From NCBI GenBank assembly GCA_019510095.1, contig JAEKLB010000027.1, forward strand, positions 1-38,686: DNA of 38,686 nt, written 5' to 3'. The notes beneath the pieces were generated by a model. The model was not told the origin of the DNA. It worked only from the letters and a program-made list of their open reading frames with translations, and did no database searches. The position numbers were made by a program, and so were the translations under genes. This document shows, piece by piece, positions 1 to 8,308 of this stretch (position 1 is the stretch's first letter; each line of letters starts with the position of its first letter). Source of the stretch: Acidobacteriota bacterium (lineage in GTDB: Bacteria; Actinomycetota; Acidimicrobiia; Acidimicrobiales; CADCSY01).

Positions 1-92
1 CCGGTCTTGGTGTCGTCGTCGAGCAGCTCGACGGAACGTGGTGCGGTCGGCGCGCTGTAGGGGAAGCCGGGCCGGGGCAGCCGCAACTTCAC
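1..92 (-). CDS. Partial gene, unknown product (5' end only)
   Basis: The first 30 codons of a gene that leaves the window. A GTG start overlaps the stop of the upstream LarA-like gene in a GTGA arrangement, and the frame stays open to the window edge. The peptide begins VKLRLPRPGFPYSAPTAPRS and continues with an acidic VELLDDDTKTG stretch. The overlap implies translational coupling and membership of the same minus-strand operon. The fragment is too short to assign a family; given the acyl-reductase-like partner a lipid enzyme is possible, but that is only context. Confidence 0.55.
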   Translation of the reverse strand, partial: MKLRLPRPGFPYSAPTAPRSVELLDDDTKT

Positions 93-1675
93 GAGACTTC
101 GGCCACCAGGATCGGCGGTGCGTGGAGGTGGGTGATCGACGGATCGCGGCCGACGACGTCCTCGGCCATCTCCAGCGCGTCGCGCAGCGTCGACGCCGGC
201 TTGAAGCCGAGGCGGCGCACTGCCTTGGTGTCGCCGCCGATGATGATCACGCCTCCCAGGTGCTCGAGGGCGTGCGCACCCCAGTACCACATGTAGAACG
301 GATGCACGCCGTGGTAGGCGTAGCTCGTCCGGTACAGATGGCGGTACCACTCGTCCTCGGCGAACGACTTCTCGTACTTCTTCTCGATCTCGATCGGATC
401 GGTGGTGTCGGCGAGGACCTGTTCGAAGAAGTCGATGTAGCTCGGGTGGTGCACCGGATGGAAGGCCCATGGGGTCGGGTGGCTCATGATGAGCACGCCG
501 CCCTCGCGCACCAGTGGCTTGTTGCGGTAGAGGTTGAAGAAGTAGCCGAGCCCGAGGCACATGACCAGGATCGGGTTCATCACCGAGTTGACGTTGTACG
601 GGCAGATGTAGGGCAGCCCCATGGTCAGGATGTCGCTCTGGCCGTCGACGTGCACGAGCTGCTGCTCGAACACCTTGGCCGTTGTCAGCTCGTGCACGGC
701 CTCGATCTCGCCGGCGTTCACACCCGTGAGGTTGTGGGGCGCCTCGATCGAGTTGAAGATCGACCGCTTGATGCGGTCGGGGGTGCGGGCCAGCGAGCGC
801 GACGAGGCGACGAAGGTGGCCCGGTCCTTGGCCGACCACTCCCACTCCCGCTTCTGGAGGAAGTCGAACGGCTTCGGGAACGTGTCGTTGTTGAGCGTGG
901 TCTCGATCTGGAAGATCTTCACGCCGGCCTTGCGGAGGACCTCGCCCATGCGCCAGTTCGACGAGTGCAGCTCGGAGTGGCGCTGGTCCATGAACGACCG
1001 GCTGTGGCGCATGGTCTTCACGTTGTGGTGGTGGCGGAGGCTGCGGTACGACGCCAGTCCGGTGGCGGTCGACTTGTGCCCGCCGTCCATGGCGACGAGG
1101 TTGATGTTGACGTAGACGAGCAGGTCGGACTCGGCCGCCCGCTTGTTGATCTCGACCTCCTCGCCCTGTGGCGTCTCGCCGATGAAGAGGAGGTTCTCGG
1201 GGTCCTCGGCGTCGTGGTTGTAGAGGAGGCCGCGAGGCGCAAAGGCGTCGTAGACGCGGTCGCCGAGGGCGTGGCGCAGCTCGGCCTCGGTCATGCGGCG
1301 GTGGAGGGCCAGCGCCGCGATCAGGTGCACGTCGTCGACGCCGGCGTCGGCCGCCATGTCGAGCACCGCCTCGATGACCCGCTGGCGGACGTCGGGCGCT
1401 CGCATCGGCGGCAGCGGCAGCGAGATGTCGTCGAAGGCGATGGTGAGCTTCATGCCCGGGAACAGCAGGGCCGGCAGCGGGTCGGTGCCGACCGGGTTCA
1501 GCAGTGCGTGCCTGATCGCGCCTTCCGGGTCGTTCAGGAGGGGCAGGGCCTCCGACGGGTAGACGATGCGGCTGCCGACGGGCAGCCGCTCGAGCGAGAA
1601 GCCCTCGCCCCGCATGAACAGTGTGGGAGGCGTGGAGCGGTCGACCTCGAGGACGAAGCCGGGACGATGTGCCAT
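89..1675 (-). CDS. LarA-like (DUF2088) protein
   Basis: A 528-residue protein resembling the N-terminal domain of lactate racemase LarA and its relatives, which use a nickel-pincer nucleotide on 2-hydroxy acids. Visible family signs are an early DDISLPLPPM segment (LarA-type acidic/Arg-Pro strand), HRRMTEAEL (the catalytic-His neighbourhood), NHDAEDPENL followed by a glycine-rich GETPQGEEVEIN strand, and GGHKSTATG, which carries the lysine that anchors the cofactor in LarA. The protein is longer than LarA (about 425 residues), and the second half, with aromatic-rich stretches such as HPVHHPSYIDFF, is less familiar. The ATG overlaps the TGA of the alcohol dehydrogenase gene by one base (TGATG), so it sits mid-operon. 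Cofactor genes larB, larC and larE are not in the window, so racemase activity is unproven; an epimerase or other 2-hydroxyacid role is as likely. Confidence 0.75.
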   Translation of the reverse strand: MAHRPGFVLEVDRSTPPTLFMRGEGFSLERLPVGSRIVYPSEALPLLNDPEGAIRHALLNPVGTDPLPALLFPGMKLTIAFDDISLPLPPMRAPDVRQRVIEAVLDMAADAGVDDVHLIAALALHRRMTEAELRHALGDRVYDAFAPRGLLYNHDAEDPENLLFIGETPQGEEVEINKRAAESDLLVYVNINLVAMDGGHKSTATGLASYRSLRHHHNVKTMRHSRSFMDQRHSELHSSNWRMGEVLRKAGVKIFQIETTLNNDTFPKPFDFLQKREWEWSAKDRATFVASSRSLARTPDRIKRSIFNSIEAPHNLTGVNAGEIEAVHELTTAKVFEQQLVHVDGQSDILTMGLPYICPYNVNSVMNPILVMCLGLGYFFNLYRNKPLVREGGVLIMSHPTPWAFHPVHHPSYIDFFEQVLADTTDPIEIEKKYEKSFAEDEWYRHLYRTSYAYHGVHPFYMWYWGAHALEHLGGVIIIGGDTKAVRRLGFKPASTLRDALEMAEDVVGRDPSITHLHAPPILVAEVS

Positions 1676-2826
1676 CAGTTGCGAACCTTTTCGTTGCGGA
1701 GGTCGAACGCGATCTTGACCGCGCCGCGGCGGCCAGCCTCGGCGGCGTGGCGAATGGCGTCCTCGAAGCGGTCGAGGGGATAGGTGGCCGACACCAGCTG
1801 GCCGAGGCGGGCCTCGGCGACCAGGCCGAAGGCGGCGGTGAAGTCCTCGGCCGAGTAGGCGTAGCGGCCGACGATGGCGACCTCGCGGTGCCACAGCGAC
1901 GTGAGGTCGAGGGAGACGTGGGCGGGCATGCCGACCAGGTCGACGACACCACCAGGCCGGACGATGCGGAGGGCCTGCGCCAGCGACTCCGACGAGCCGA
2001 CGCAGTCGAGCACCCGGTCGGCGCCACCGGTGAGCTGCGCGCCGGCCTGGAGGGAGCCGGTTGCCCGGCGGACAGCCCGTTCGACCTCGCCCGGCTCCAC
2101 GACCATGTCGGCGCCGAGGGCGGCGGCCAGTCGTCGCTGCTCGCTGTAGCGGGCGGTGGCGACGATCGGTCCGCGGGGATCGACCAGGCGACGGAGGGCG
2201 GCGATGGTGAGGAGCCCGATGGTGCCGGCGCCCAGCACGACCGTCACTCCTTCGGTGCGGTGTGCGACAGCAGCGTGTACGGCGCAGGCGGTGGGCTCGA
2301 CCATGACCGCTTCCTCGTCGGACATGCCGTCGGGCACCGTCCGCAGCTGGAGGGTGTGGGCGACCATCGACGTCGACCAGCCGCCGCCGGTGTCGGCGCA
2401 GTACCCGGTCTGGAGGCCGGCGTCGAGGTGGCCGAAGGCCACGCGCTCGCACCGGTTGATGTGGCCCGCCGCACACCAGTCACACACCGGGTCGATGCCA
2501 CGGACGGCGCAGTGCAGCACCGGCACGACCACGGCTCGCGTCCCGTCGTCCAGATCGCCGACCACCTCGTGGCCGGGCACGAACGGGAACGACACGATGG
2601 GCTCGAAGTAGCGAGACGACGCACCGTCGACCGTTGCCAGATCCGACCCGCAGATGCCGGCGAGCCGGGGCCGCAGCCGCACCCAGTCGGTGGTCGGCAG
2701 GTCGGGCAGGTCGATGTCGACGAGCCGCAGGGGCCCCACGGTCGCGCCGCGCCCAGGGGCCAGCATCCCCGCCACCTTGGCGGCCGCGAACCGGGGCAGC
2801 GACCGCTCGAACCGCAGCGCCCTCAT
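1675..2826 (-). CDS. Zinc-type alcohol dehydrogenase (MDR family)
   Basis: A 383-residue medium-chain dehydrogenase/reductase that should oxidise an alcohol or reduce an aldehyde/ketone with NAD(P). The N-terminal GroES-like domain shows the catalytic zinc ligands in GICGSDLAT and the FVPGHEVVG motif. A cysteine cluster (CAVRGIDPVCDWCAAGHINRC) matches the four-cysteine structural-zinc lobe, with altered spacing. The Rossmann domain has VVLGAGTIGLL and a later DCVGSSESL strand. The ATG at 2826 was chosen because it overlaps the upstream TGA (ATGA) and begins MRALRFERSLPRF, a normal family start; the frame stays open further upstream, but only as antisense-like low-complexity sequence. Lying between an acyl-reductase-like fusion and a LarA-like protein, it probably handles the aldehyde or alcohol made by the reductase. 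Substrate unknown. Confidence 0.88.
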   Translation of the reverse strand: MRALRFERSLPRFAAAKVAGMLAPGRGATVGPLRLVDIDLPDLPTTDWVRLRPRLAGICGSDLATVDGASSRYFEPIVSFPFVPGHEVVGDLDDGTRAVVVPVLHCAVRGIDPVCDWCAAGHINRCERVAFGHLDAGLQTGYCADTGGGWSTSMVAHTLQLRTVPDGMSDEEAVMVEPTACAVHAAVAHRTEGVTVVLGAGTIGLLTIAALRRLVDPRGPIVATARYSEQRRLAAALGADMVVEPGEVERAVRRATGSLQAGAQLTGGADRVLDCVGSSESLAQALRIVRPGGVVDLVGMPAHVSLDLTSLWHREVAIVGRYAYSAEDFTAAFGLVAEARLGQLVSATYPLDRFEDAIRHAAEAGRRGAVKIAFDLRNEKVRN

Positions 2827-5153
2827 CGGCGCACCAGCGAGCGGGAGATGGGGCCGATGGGGAGGAGGGGGCGGGGGCCGCCGGGGGACTTGGCCCACTG
2901 CTCGACCAGCCAGCCCCGCTTGCGGGCGATGGCCGACAGCCGGGTCTCGGGATTGACGGCGACGGGGAAGCCGACGGCTTCGAGCATGGGCAGGTCGGAT
3001 GCCGAGTCGGCGTAGGCCACTGACTCCTCGAGGCGGAGGCCCTCGGCCTCGGCGTACTCCTGCATGAGCAGGGCGCGGGCCTCGCCCGTGGGCGGGGCGT
3101 CGTCGAGCTCGCCGGTCCAGGTGCCGTCGGGTGCGACGGCCATGCGGGCGCAGATGATCTCGTCGAACAGGGGCCGCAGGTTCTCCTCGACCACGACATC
3201 GAGGGCGCCGGTGATCAGCACGGTGCGATGCCCGAGGGCGCGGTGCTCACGGACGCGCCGCCAGCCGGCCGGGAAGCCCTTGGTGAGGATGAGGCCCGAC
3301 AGCAGCTCGCGGCTGTCCTCCTCGAGCTGGGCGAGGGGCGCCCCTTCGTACCGGCGGTAGAAGTGGCGGAGGAAGTCGCCGCGGTCCCGGCGATCGAGGG
3401 CGAGCAGGCCGGGCGCCTCGGAGAGTGTCTTGAGCACGAACTTCAACCGGTCGTCGGGGGGAAGGCGCCGGGTCGCCAGCCACGAGTACGAGTCGACGAC
3501 GTTCGACGCGATCAGCGTGTTCTCGAGGTCGAACGCGGCGATGTGGCGATCGGGCGACAGCACCTGGCGCCGCAGCCTGGTGGAGCGCTGCTCCCGGTTG
3601 GTGCCGGCCGCCGTGGTGCGCACGCGGGCGTGCTCGACGATCGACGGCAGGTGGACGTGGTGGGCGTAGTGCGTCCAGTCGATGACCCGGGGATCGAAGG
3701 CGAAGTCCCGGCGGTCGGCGTCGTCGAGCGTCGACCACCGCTCGAGCAAACGGTCGACCTGGAAGATGGCTTCGGTCTCGGCGTAGGCGCCGTAGAGCTC
3801 CACATAGCCGAGGGCCCGGTCGATGTCGGTGCGGGTCTCGTCGAGCTGGGCCGACCATCGGGCCTGGGTGCCGCGCAGCGGAAGCTTGGCCAACACCGTC
3901 TCGGCCCGATCGAGCACCTTGCTGGCCCGGTCGAGCTGGCGCAGCACCTTGCCCCGCGCCGGGAACGACCAGTCGGGGACGATGATCGGCCGGCCCTTGG
4001 TGTCGTAGAGCGGGTGCTCGCCGAACCAGCTCTGCACCAGATCGACCAGGCGCCGGTACTTGAGCGGGTTGACCGCGCCGGAGGCCACCTGCACGATCGT
4101 CGGCTCGGGCTCCGATCCCCGGGCGGCGGCGTCGAGCACCGCTCCCACCACGAGATCGACGGGGATGACGTCGACGACGCCCTCGGGGATGCCGGGGAAC
4201 TGCTTCAGCAAGCCCCGGGCGTAGGAGATGATCACCGGCTCGGCCATGCGGAAGCCACGGATCCAGCCAGGTCGGGGCTCGAGCAACGCCGACTCGATGA
4301 TCGACGGCCGGACGATCGTGACCGGGATCTCGCCCCGGGTCTCCAGCAGCGCCTGCTCGCCGAGCGCCTTGGTGTAGGCGTAGGCGTCGGGCCAACCCAG
4401 CGAACGGGCTCGGGCCCGGCCGGCCTCGACCAGCTCGTCGGCGACCCAGTCGGCCCGCAGCCGCTCGGCCTTCGACGACAGCAGCGGCACGCCGGCGGCG
4501 CCCAGCTCGCTGCGGGCGCCCTTTTGGAACCGGGCCAGCCGATCGGGCGTGCGGCTGTCGGCCTCCACGTCGGCGCGGGTGCGACGAGCGGCGGCCACCT
4601 CGGCCCGCCAGTCGACGTCGGGGGTGAACGGTTGGTCGCGCAACGGCAGCTCGGGTGAGCGGCCCCGGCGGTTGCCGGCCACGTAGCAGGTCGACACCGC
4701 GACCAGGTGGGCGGTCGAGCCAACGGCGCGCAGCGTCTCGGCGATGCGCGATGGACCGAGCAGATTGACCTCGACGGCGCTGTCGAGCGGCGAGTCGAAC
4801 GCCACCGTCGCTGCCGAGTGGATGACGATGTCGACCGATGCGAGGGCGGCGCGCCCGGCATCGTCGAGGCCGAGGCCGTCGGTGCCAACGTCGCCGCCGA
4901 TCACCGTGATCCGGCGGGCAACCTCGTCGTCGAACCCGTCGCCGAGCCGGGCCCGCACCCGGTCGAAGGCGTCGTTGCGCAGGACCTCCCGGCGCACCCT
5001 GGCCTCCGCGGTCGAGCGCCGCCCGGGCCGCACCAGCAGCACGATCTCGCAGCCCGGCACCGAGTGGACCAGCCGCTCGACCAGGGCGGTACCGAGGAAG
5101 CCGGTCGAGCCGGTCACGAGCAGGCGCTTCCCGCCCAGCGCCTCGGCGATCAC
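2823..5153 (-). CDS. SDR/fatty-acyl-reductase-like domain fused to HAD-IB hydrolase
   Basis: A 776-residue two-domain protein. Residues about 1-400 form an extended SDR of the male-sterility/fatty acyl-CoA reductase type: TGSTGFLG at 14-21 binds NAD(P), the active-site YAYTK is at 258-262, and IVRPSIIES follows. Residues about 405-520 form a helical linker. Residues about 535-760 form a HAD-IB phosphatase-like domain with motif I FDLENTL (Asp542), motif II LITG (Thr648) and motif IV YADSASD (Asp716/Asp720). The usual second aspartate of motif I (DxD) is Glu544 here. The GTG start at 5153 is the first gene of the minus operon and ATGA-couples to the dehydrogenase. HAD-IB domains are known fused to acyltransferases in actinobacterial lipid synthesis; the SDR fusion suggests reduction of an acyl thioester with phosphate release on a linked substrate, which is inference. 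Confidence 0.8.
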   Translation of the reverse strand: MIAEALGGKRLLVTGSTGFLGTALVERLVHSVPGCEIVLLVRPGRRSTAEARVRREVLRNDAFDRVRARLGDGFDDEVARRITVIGGDVGTDGLGLDDAGRAALASVDIVIHSAATVAFDSPLDSAVEVNLLGPSRIAETLRAVGSTAHLVAVSTCYVAGNRRGRSPELPLRDQPFTPDVDWRAEVAAARRTRADVEADSRTPDRLARFQKGARSELGAAGVPLLSSKAERLRADWVADELVEAGRARARSLGWPDAYAYTKALGEQALLETRGEIPVTIVRPSIIESALLEPRPGWIRGFRMAEPVIISYARGLLKQFPGIPEGVVDVIPVDLVVGAVLDAAARGSEPEPTIVQVASGAVNPLKYRRLVDLVQSWFGEHPLYDTKGRPIIVPDWSFPARGKVLRQLDRASKVLDRAETVLAKLPLRGTQARWSAQLDETRTDIDRALGYVELYGAYAETEAIFQVDRLLERWSTLDDADRRDFAFDPRVIDWTHYAHHVHLPSIVEHARVRTTAAGTNREQRSTRLRRQVLSPDRHIAAFDLENTLIASNVVDSYSWLATRRLPPDDRLKFVLKTLSEAPGLLALDRRDRGDFLRHFYRRYEGAPLAQLEEDSRELLSGLILTKGFPAGWRRVREHRALGHRTVLITGALDVVVEENLRPLFDEIICARMAVAPDGTWTGELDDAPPTGEARALLMQEYAEAEGLRLEESVAYADSASDLPMLEAVGFPVAVNPETRLSAIARKRGWLVEQWAKSPGGPRPLLPIGPISRSLVRR

Positions 5154-5164
5154 GCCCGACTGTC

Positions 5165-5176
5165 TACCAAATGGTA
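5165..5176. promoter_or_regulatory. Candidate operator TACC-N4-GGTA between divergent operons
   Basis: A short inverted repeat (TACCAAATGGTA) lies in the 46-base gap between the divergent starts at 5153 and 5200, just upstream of the plus-strand -10 box. Its place would let one regulator, for example the TetR protein encoded at 7634, act on both operons. The arms are only 4 bases long, so the call is weak. Confidence 0.3.
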
Positions 5177-5187
5177 AGGCGCTGGCC

Positions 5188-5193
5188 TAGCGT
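5188..5193 (+). promoter_or_regulatory. -10 box TAGCGT, leaderless start of the SDR gene
   Basis: TAGCGT fits the actinobacterial TANNNT -10 consensus and ends exactly 6 bases before the GTG at 5200. Transcription would start at or next to the first base of the codon, with no Shine-Dalgarno. Confidence 0.55.
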
Positions 5194-5199
5194 GTCGTC

Positions 5200-5997
5200 G
5201 TGGCCGCACCGGAGCCGACCAGCGACAACCCGTTCTCCCTGCTGGGCCGGACGGCACTGGTCACCGGCGCATCCCGGGGGATCGGGGCGGGCATCGCCGT
5301 TGCCCTCGACCGGGCCGGCGCCCGGGTGGCGGTCACCGCCCGCGACCGTGGGTTGCTCGAGAAGGTGGCCGGCGAGCTGGGCAACGATCCGGTGGTGCTG
5401 GACGGCGATCTCGCCGACCCGGCCACGCCCGGTCGCCTGGCCCGGGCAGCCCTCGACGCCATGGGCAGCGTCGACATCCTCGTCAACAACGCCGCGGCCG
5501 CGGCCAGGCTCGACACGGTCGACACCACCGCCGAGCTGATCGACGGCATGAACGCCGTCAACATCAGGGCGCCGCTCCTGCTCGTGGCCGCACTCATCCC
5601 GTCGATGCGGGACCGCGGTCGCGGGTCGATCGTCAACGTGTCGTCGGTGTCGGGACTGGTGGGCACGCCCCGGCGGGCGTCGTATGCGGCCTCCAAGGGC
5701 GCCGTCGACGCCATGACCCGATCGCTGGCCATCGAGCTGGGACCCATCGGCATCCGCGTCAACGCGGTGGCGCCCGGCGTGGTCGACACCGATCTGTGGG
5801 CCAAGAACAAGGCCATCCCCGGAGTGATCGAGCAGATCGAGGCGGCGACACCGCTCCGGCGATGGTCCCAACCGGATGACATCGCCGATGTGGTCGTGTT
5901 CCTCGCCTCTGATGCCGCGAGGTTCGTCACGGGCGAGACGATCTCGGCCGACGGCGGCATGGCGCGCACGCTGGACCTGTACGGCGGCAGTGTCTGA
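5200..5997 (+). CDS. SDR family oxidoreductase
   Basis: A 265-residue classical short-chain dehydrogenase/reductase (3-oxoacyl reductase type). It shows the NAD(P)-binding TGASRGIG at 22-29, NNAA at 97-100, catalytic Ser149, Tyr162 and Lys166 (the last two in YAASK), and the C-terminal ISADGGM typical of FabG-like enzymes. It is followed 54 bases downstream by an acyl-CoA synthetase gene, so it most likely oxidises or reduces a hydroxyacyl- or ketoacyl-CoA. The GTG at 5200 is supported by a -10 box 6 bases upstream, implying leaderless translation. Exact substrate cannot be read from sequence. Confidence 0.9.
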   Translation: MAAPEPTSDNPFSLLGRTALVTGASRGIGAGIAVALDRAGARVAVTARDRGLLEKVAGELGNDPVVLDGDLADPATPGRLARAALDAMGSVDILVNNAAAAARLDTVDTTAELIDGMNAVNIRAPLLLVAALIPSMRDRGRGSIVNVSSVSGLVGTPRRASYAASKGAVDAMTRSLAIELGPIGIRVNAVAPGVVDTDLWAKNKAIPGVIEQIEAATPLRRWSQPDDIADVVVFLASDAARFVTGETISADGGMARTLDLYGGSV

Positions 5998-6051
5998 CTT
6001 CGTGGAACAATCGGCGCCCGGGCGAGGCAGAGAGCTTGAGGGGGACATGAC

Positions 6052-7617
6052 GTGAAGGCGGAGATCCCCGACCTCGGGTACACGCCGACGATCGGCGAGA
6101 TCACCCGGCGGGCCGCGGCTGCATGGCCGGACAAGGACTTCGTGGTGATGCCCGACCGGCGCATCACCTTCGCCGACGCCGAGCGCCAGTCGCGGGTGCT
6201 GGGCAAGCGCTTGCTGGCGGCCGGCTACGGCAAGGGCAGCCGCATCGGTGTCTTCGACACCTACTCCACCGAGTGGGTGATCGTGTGGTTGGCCGCGGCG
6301 CGCATCGGCGCGCTGATCATGCCGTTCTCGAGCATCTACAAGCCCGCCGAGCTGCGGACGGTGCTGCGCATCGGCGATGTCCAGCTGCTGTTCGCCCCGG
6401 CCAGCTTCCTCGGTCGCGACGTCCCCGCCTTCCTCGAGGAAGCGGTGCCCGGCCTTGCCGGCGCCAGCGCCGGTCCGCTGCTCCTCAACGACATGCCGTA
6501 CCTGCGCGAGGTCTGGATGTGGGGTGGCGCGGCGCGGTCATGGGCGACGGCGGTCGACGTGCCGAGCACCGACGACTGTGGCGTCAGCGACGAGCTGTTC
6601 GACGCGGTCGAGGCCGAGGTGGTGCCGGCCGACCTGGCCCAGGTGACCTACACGTCGGGATCGAGCGCGCTGCCCAAGGGCGTCGTGCACAGCCAGGCCG
6701 CCATCGTGCGCACGACGTACTTCTTCGGCCAGAACCGGCTGGCGCCGGAGAGCGACAAGTACGAGTCGAAGATCCTGTGCGGCTTCCCGTTCTTCTGGAT
6801 CGGCGGCACGTTGGTGCTCGGCGGCGCGCTGCAGAGTGGGATCACGGTGTGCGTGATCGAGAAGTTCGACGCCGGTCCCGCCCTCGACATGGTCGAGAAC
6901 GAGCGGTGCACGAGCGTGGCGGCGTGGCCGTCGCTGGTGCAGTCGATGAAGGCGCATCCGACCTTCGCCAGCCGCGACCTCGATTCCATGCCGAGCCTGA
7001 CCGAGCCCGGACCGTCGGACTTCGCCCTCATCGGCTCACCGGTGCCCGGCATCCCCCGTCATCGCGGGATGAGCGAGACGGTGGGCAACTGGTGGGGAGC
7101 GGAGCGCAAGATCGTCAACCCCGAGACCGGCGAGACGCTGCCCGACATGGAAGAGGGCGAGCTCTGGATCCGGGGGCACGGCGTTATGCAGGCCTATTAC
7201 AAGCAGGAGCGGGAGTCGGTGTTCGACGCCGACGGTTGGCTGCACACCGGCGACCGATGCTTCATGTTCGAGAACCAGCCCTACTTCGTCGGCCGCTTCT
7301 ACGAGATGATCAAGTCCCAAGGCGCCAACGTCTCACCCCGTGAGGTCGAGCTCTATCTCGAAGGGTGGCCCGAGATCGAGCACGCCCTGGTGTTCGGGCT
7401 CCCGCACCCGGTCCTCGAGGAAGAGGTCACGGCCGTCATCGTCTTCAAGCCCGGCATGCGGATGACGCCGCAGGAGATCCAGGACCGGGCCCGCAAGGAG
7501 ATCTCGTCGTTCAAGGTGCCCTCACGCATCGAGATCATCGACGACGAGGCCGACATCCCGTGGCTGGGCTCGGGCAAGCCCGACAAGCTCGCGGTGCGCG
7601 CCCGCCTGATCGCCTGA
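6052..7617 (+). CDS. AMP-dependent acyl-CoA synthetase/ligase
   Basis: A 521-residue member of the ANL superfamily that should activate a carboxylic acid with ATP and join it to CoA. The AMP-binding loop is YTSGSSALPKG at 200-210 (Lys209), a mild variant of TSGTTGxPKG; GFPFFWIGG and MSETVGNWWG are the substrate/adenine regions; DGWLHTGDR is the ATP-ribose motif; and Lys509 in GSGKPDK is the position of the catalytic C-terminal lysine. GTG at 6052 is preceded at about 8 bases by a run of five G in a GAGGGGGA context, a good ribosome site; an ATG at 6046 is out of frame. It lies between an SDR and a TetR gene on the same strand, consistent with a small fatty- or aromatic-acid catabolic operon. 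Confidence 0.9.
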   Translation: MKAEIPDLGYTPTIGEITRRAAAAWPDKDFVVMPDRRITFADAERQSRVLGKRLLAAGYGKGSRIGVFDTYSTEWVIVWLAAARIGALIMPFSSIYKPAELRTVLRIGDVQLLFAPASFLGRDVPAFLEEAVPGLAGASAGPLLLNDMPYLREVWMWGGAARSWATAVDVPSTDDCGVSDELFDAVEAEVVPADLAQVTYTSGSSALPKGVVHSQAAIVRTTYFFGQNRLAPESDKYESKILCGFPFFWIGGTLVLGGALQSGITVCVIEKFDAGPALDMVENERCTSVAAWPSLVQSMKAHPTFASRDLDSMPSLTEPGPSDFALIGSPVPGIPRHRGMSETVGNWWGAERKIVNPETGETLPDMEEGELWIRGHGVMQAYYKQERESVFDADGWLHTGDRCFMFENQPYFVGRFYEMIKSQGANVSPREVELYLEGWPEIEHALVFGLPHPVLEEEVTAVIVFKPGMRMTPQEIQDRARKEISSFKVPSRIEIIDDEADIPWLGSGKPDKLAVRARLIA

Positions 7618-7633
7618 GCGGCTGAACCGTTCC

Positions 7634-8239
7634 ATGGCTCTCGCTACTGCCGCGCCGTCGACCCGGGACCGAATCCTGGGCGCCGCGCTGGTGTCGTTCG
7701 GCACGCGAGGTGTCGAGGCCACCTCGCTCGACGCGCTGGCGTCGGGCCTCGGGCTGCGCAAGCAGACGATCCTGCATCACTACGGGTCGAAGGACCGTCT
7801 GGTCGACGCCGTCGTCGACCGCTCCGCGACCGAGCTGGCCGAGGCGCTCGAGGGAGCCCTCCTCACCGCTGGCTCCGGCTTCGCCCGGGTCGAGGCGCTC
7901 GTGCGGGCGGTGTTCCGGGTGGCGGCCCGCCGGCCCGAGCTGCTGGGCCTGGTGCGGGAGATCAGCCGGCCCGGCTCGGCGACCGCCGCCCGCTTCGCCC
8001 GGTCGATGGAGCCGCTGGTCGAGCGGGCCCGGTCGTTCCTGGAGGCCGAGATGGCGGCAGGCACGATGCGGGTGCACGACCCGCGAGTGCTGCTGCTGTC
8101 GGCCTACTCGGCGGTGATCGGGGTCGCCACCGAGGTCGAGGTGTTGCGAGCGCTCGGCATCGAGCCCACCGCCCGCTCCCTCATCCGCCGCCGCACCGAG
8201 CTCCTCGGCTTCCTCCGCTCCGCCCTCGTCGCCGACTGA
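7634..8239 (+). CDS. TetR family transcriptional regulator
   Basis: A 201-residue TetR repressor with an N-terminal helix-turn-helix (TSLDALASGLGLRKQTILHHYGS region, about residues 27-52) and a divergent ligand-binding C-terminal half. It follows the acyl-CoA synthetase by 16 bases on the same strand, so it is probably co-transcribed and may repress its own operon and perhaps the divergent SDR-HAD operon in response to an acyl-CoA. The effector is not deducible. Confidence 0.88.
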   Translation: MALATAAPSTRDRILGAALVSFGTRGVEATSLDALASGLGLRKQTILHHYGSKDRLVDAVVDRSATELAEALEGALLTAGSGFARVEALVRAVFRVAARRPELLGLVREISRPGSATAARFARSMEPLVERARSFLEAEMAAGTMRVHDPRVLLLSAYSAVIGVATEVEVLRALGIEPTARSLIRRRTELLGFLRSALVAD

Positions 8240-8252
8240 GCCCCGTTCTTCT

Positions 8253-8303
8253 CGTTCTCGGTGCACCAGCGCCGCTACCTCCGGCGCTGGTGCACCGAGA
8301 ACG
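8253..8303. terminator. Convergent-gene hairpin 1 (22-bp perfect stem)
   Basis: Two perfect 22-base arms (8253-8274 and 8282-8303) with a 7-base loop lie between the TetR stop and the ddl stop, 5 bases from the ddl stop codon. The base of the stem is CGTTCT/AGAACG. No T-tract follows on either strand, so it is not a canonical intrinsic terminator, but its place between convergent genes fits a bidirectional terminator or mRNA 3'-end stabiliser. Two related hairpins occur at 28527 and 33772. Confidence 0.75.
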
Positions 8304-8308
8304 GGTGG

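Noticed and set aside
38-1783. Long plus-strand frame over the LarA-like gene
   Set aside because: Low-complexity Arg/Val/Asp-rich translation, no domain, antisense to a gene with clear family motifs; a shadow caused by high GC.
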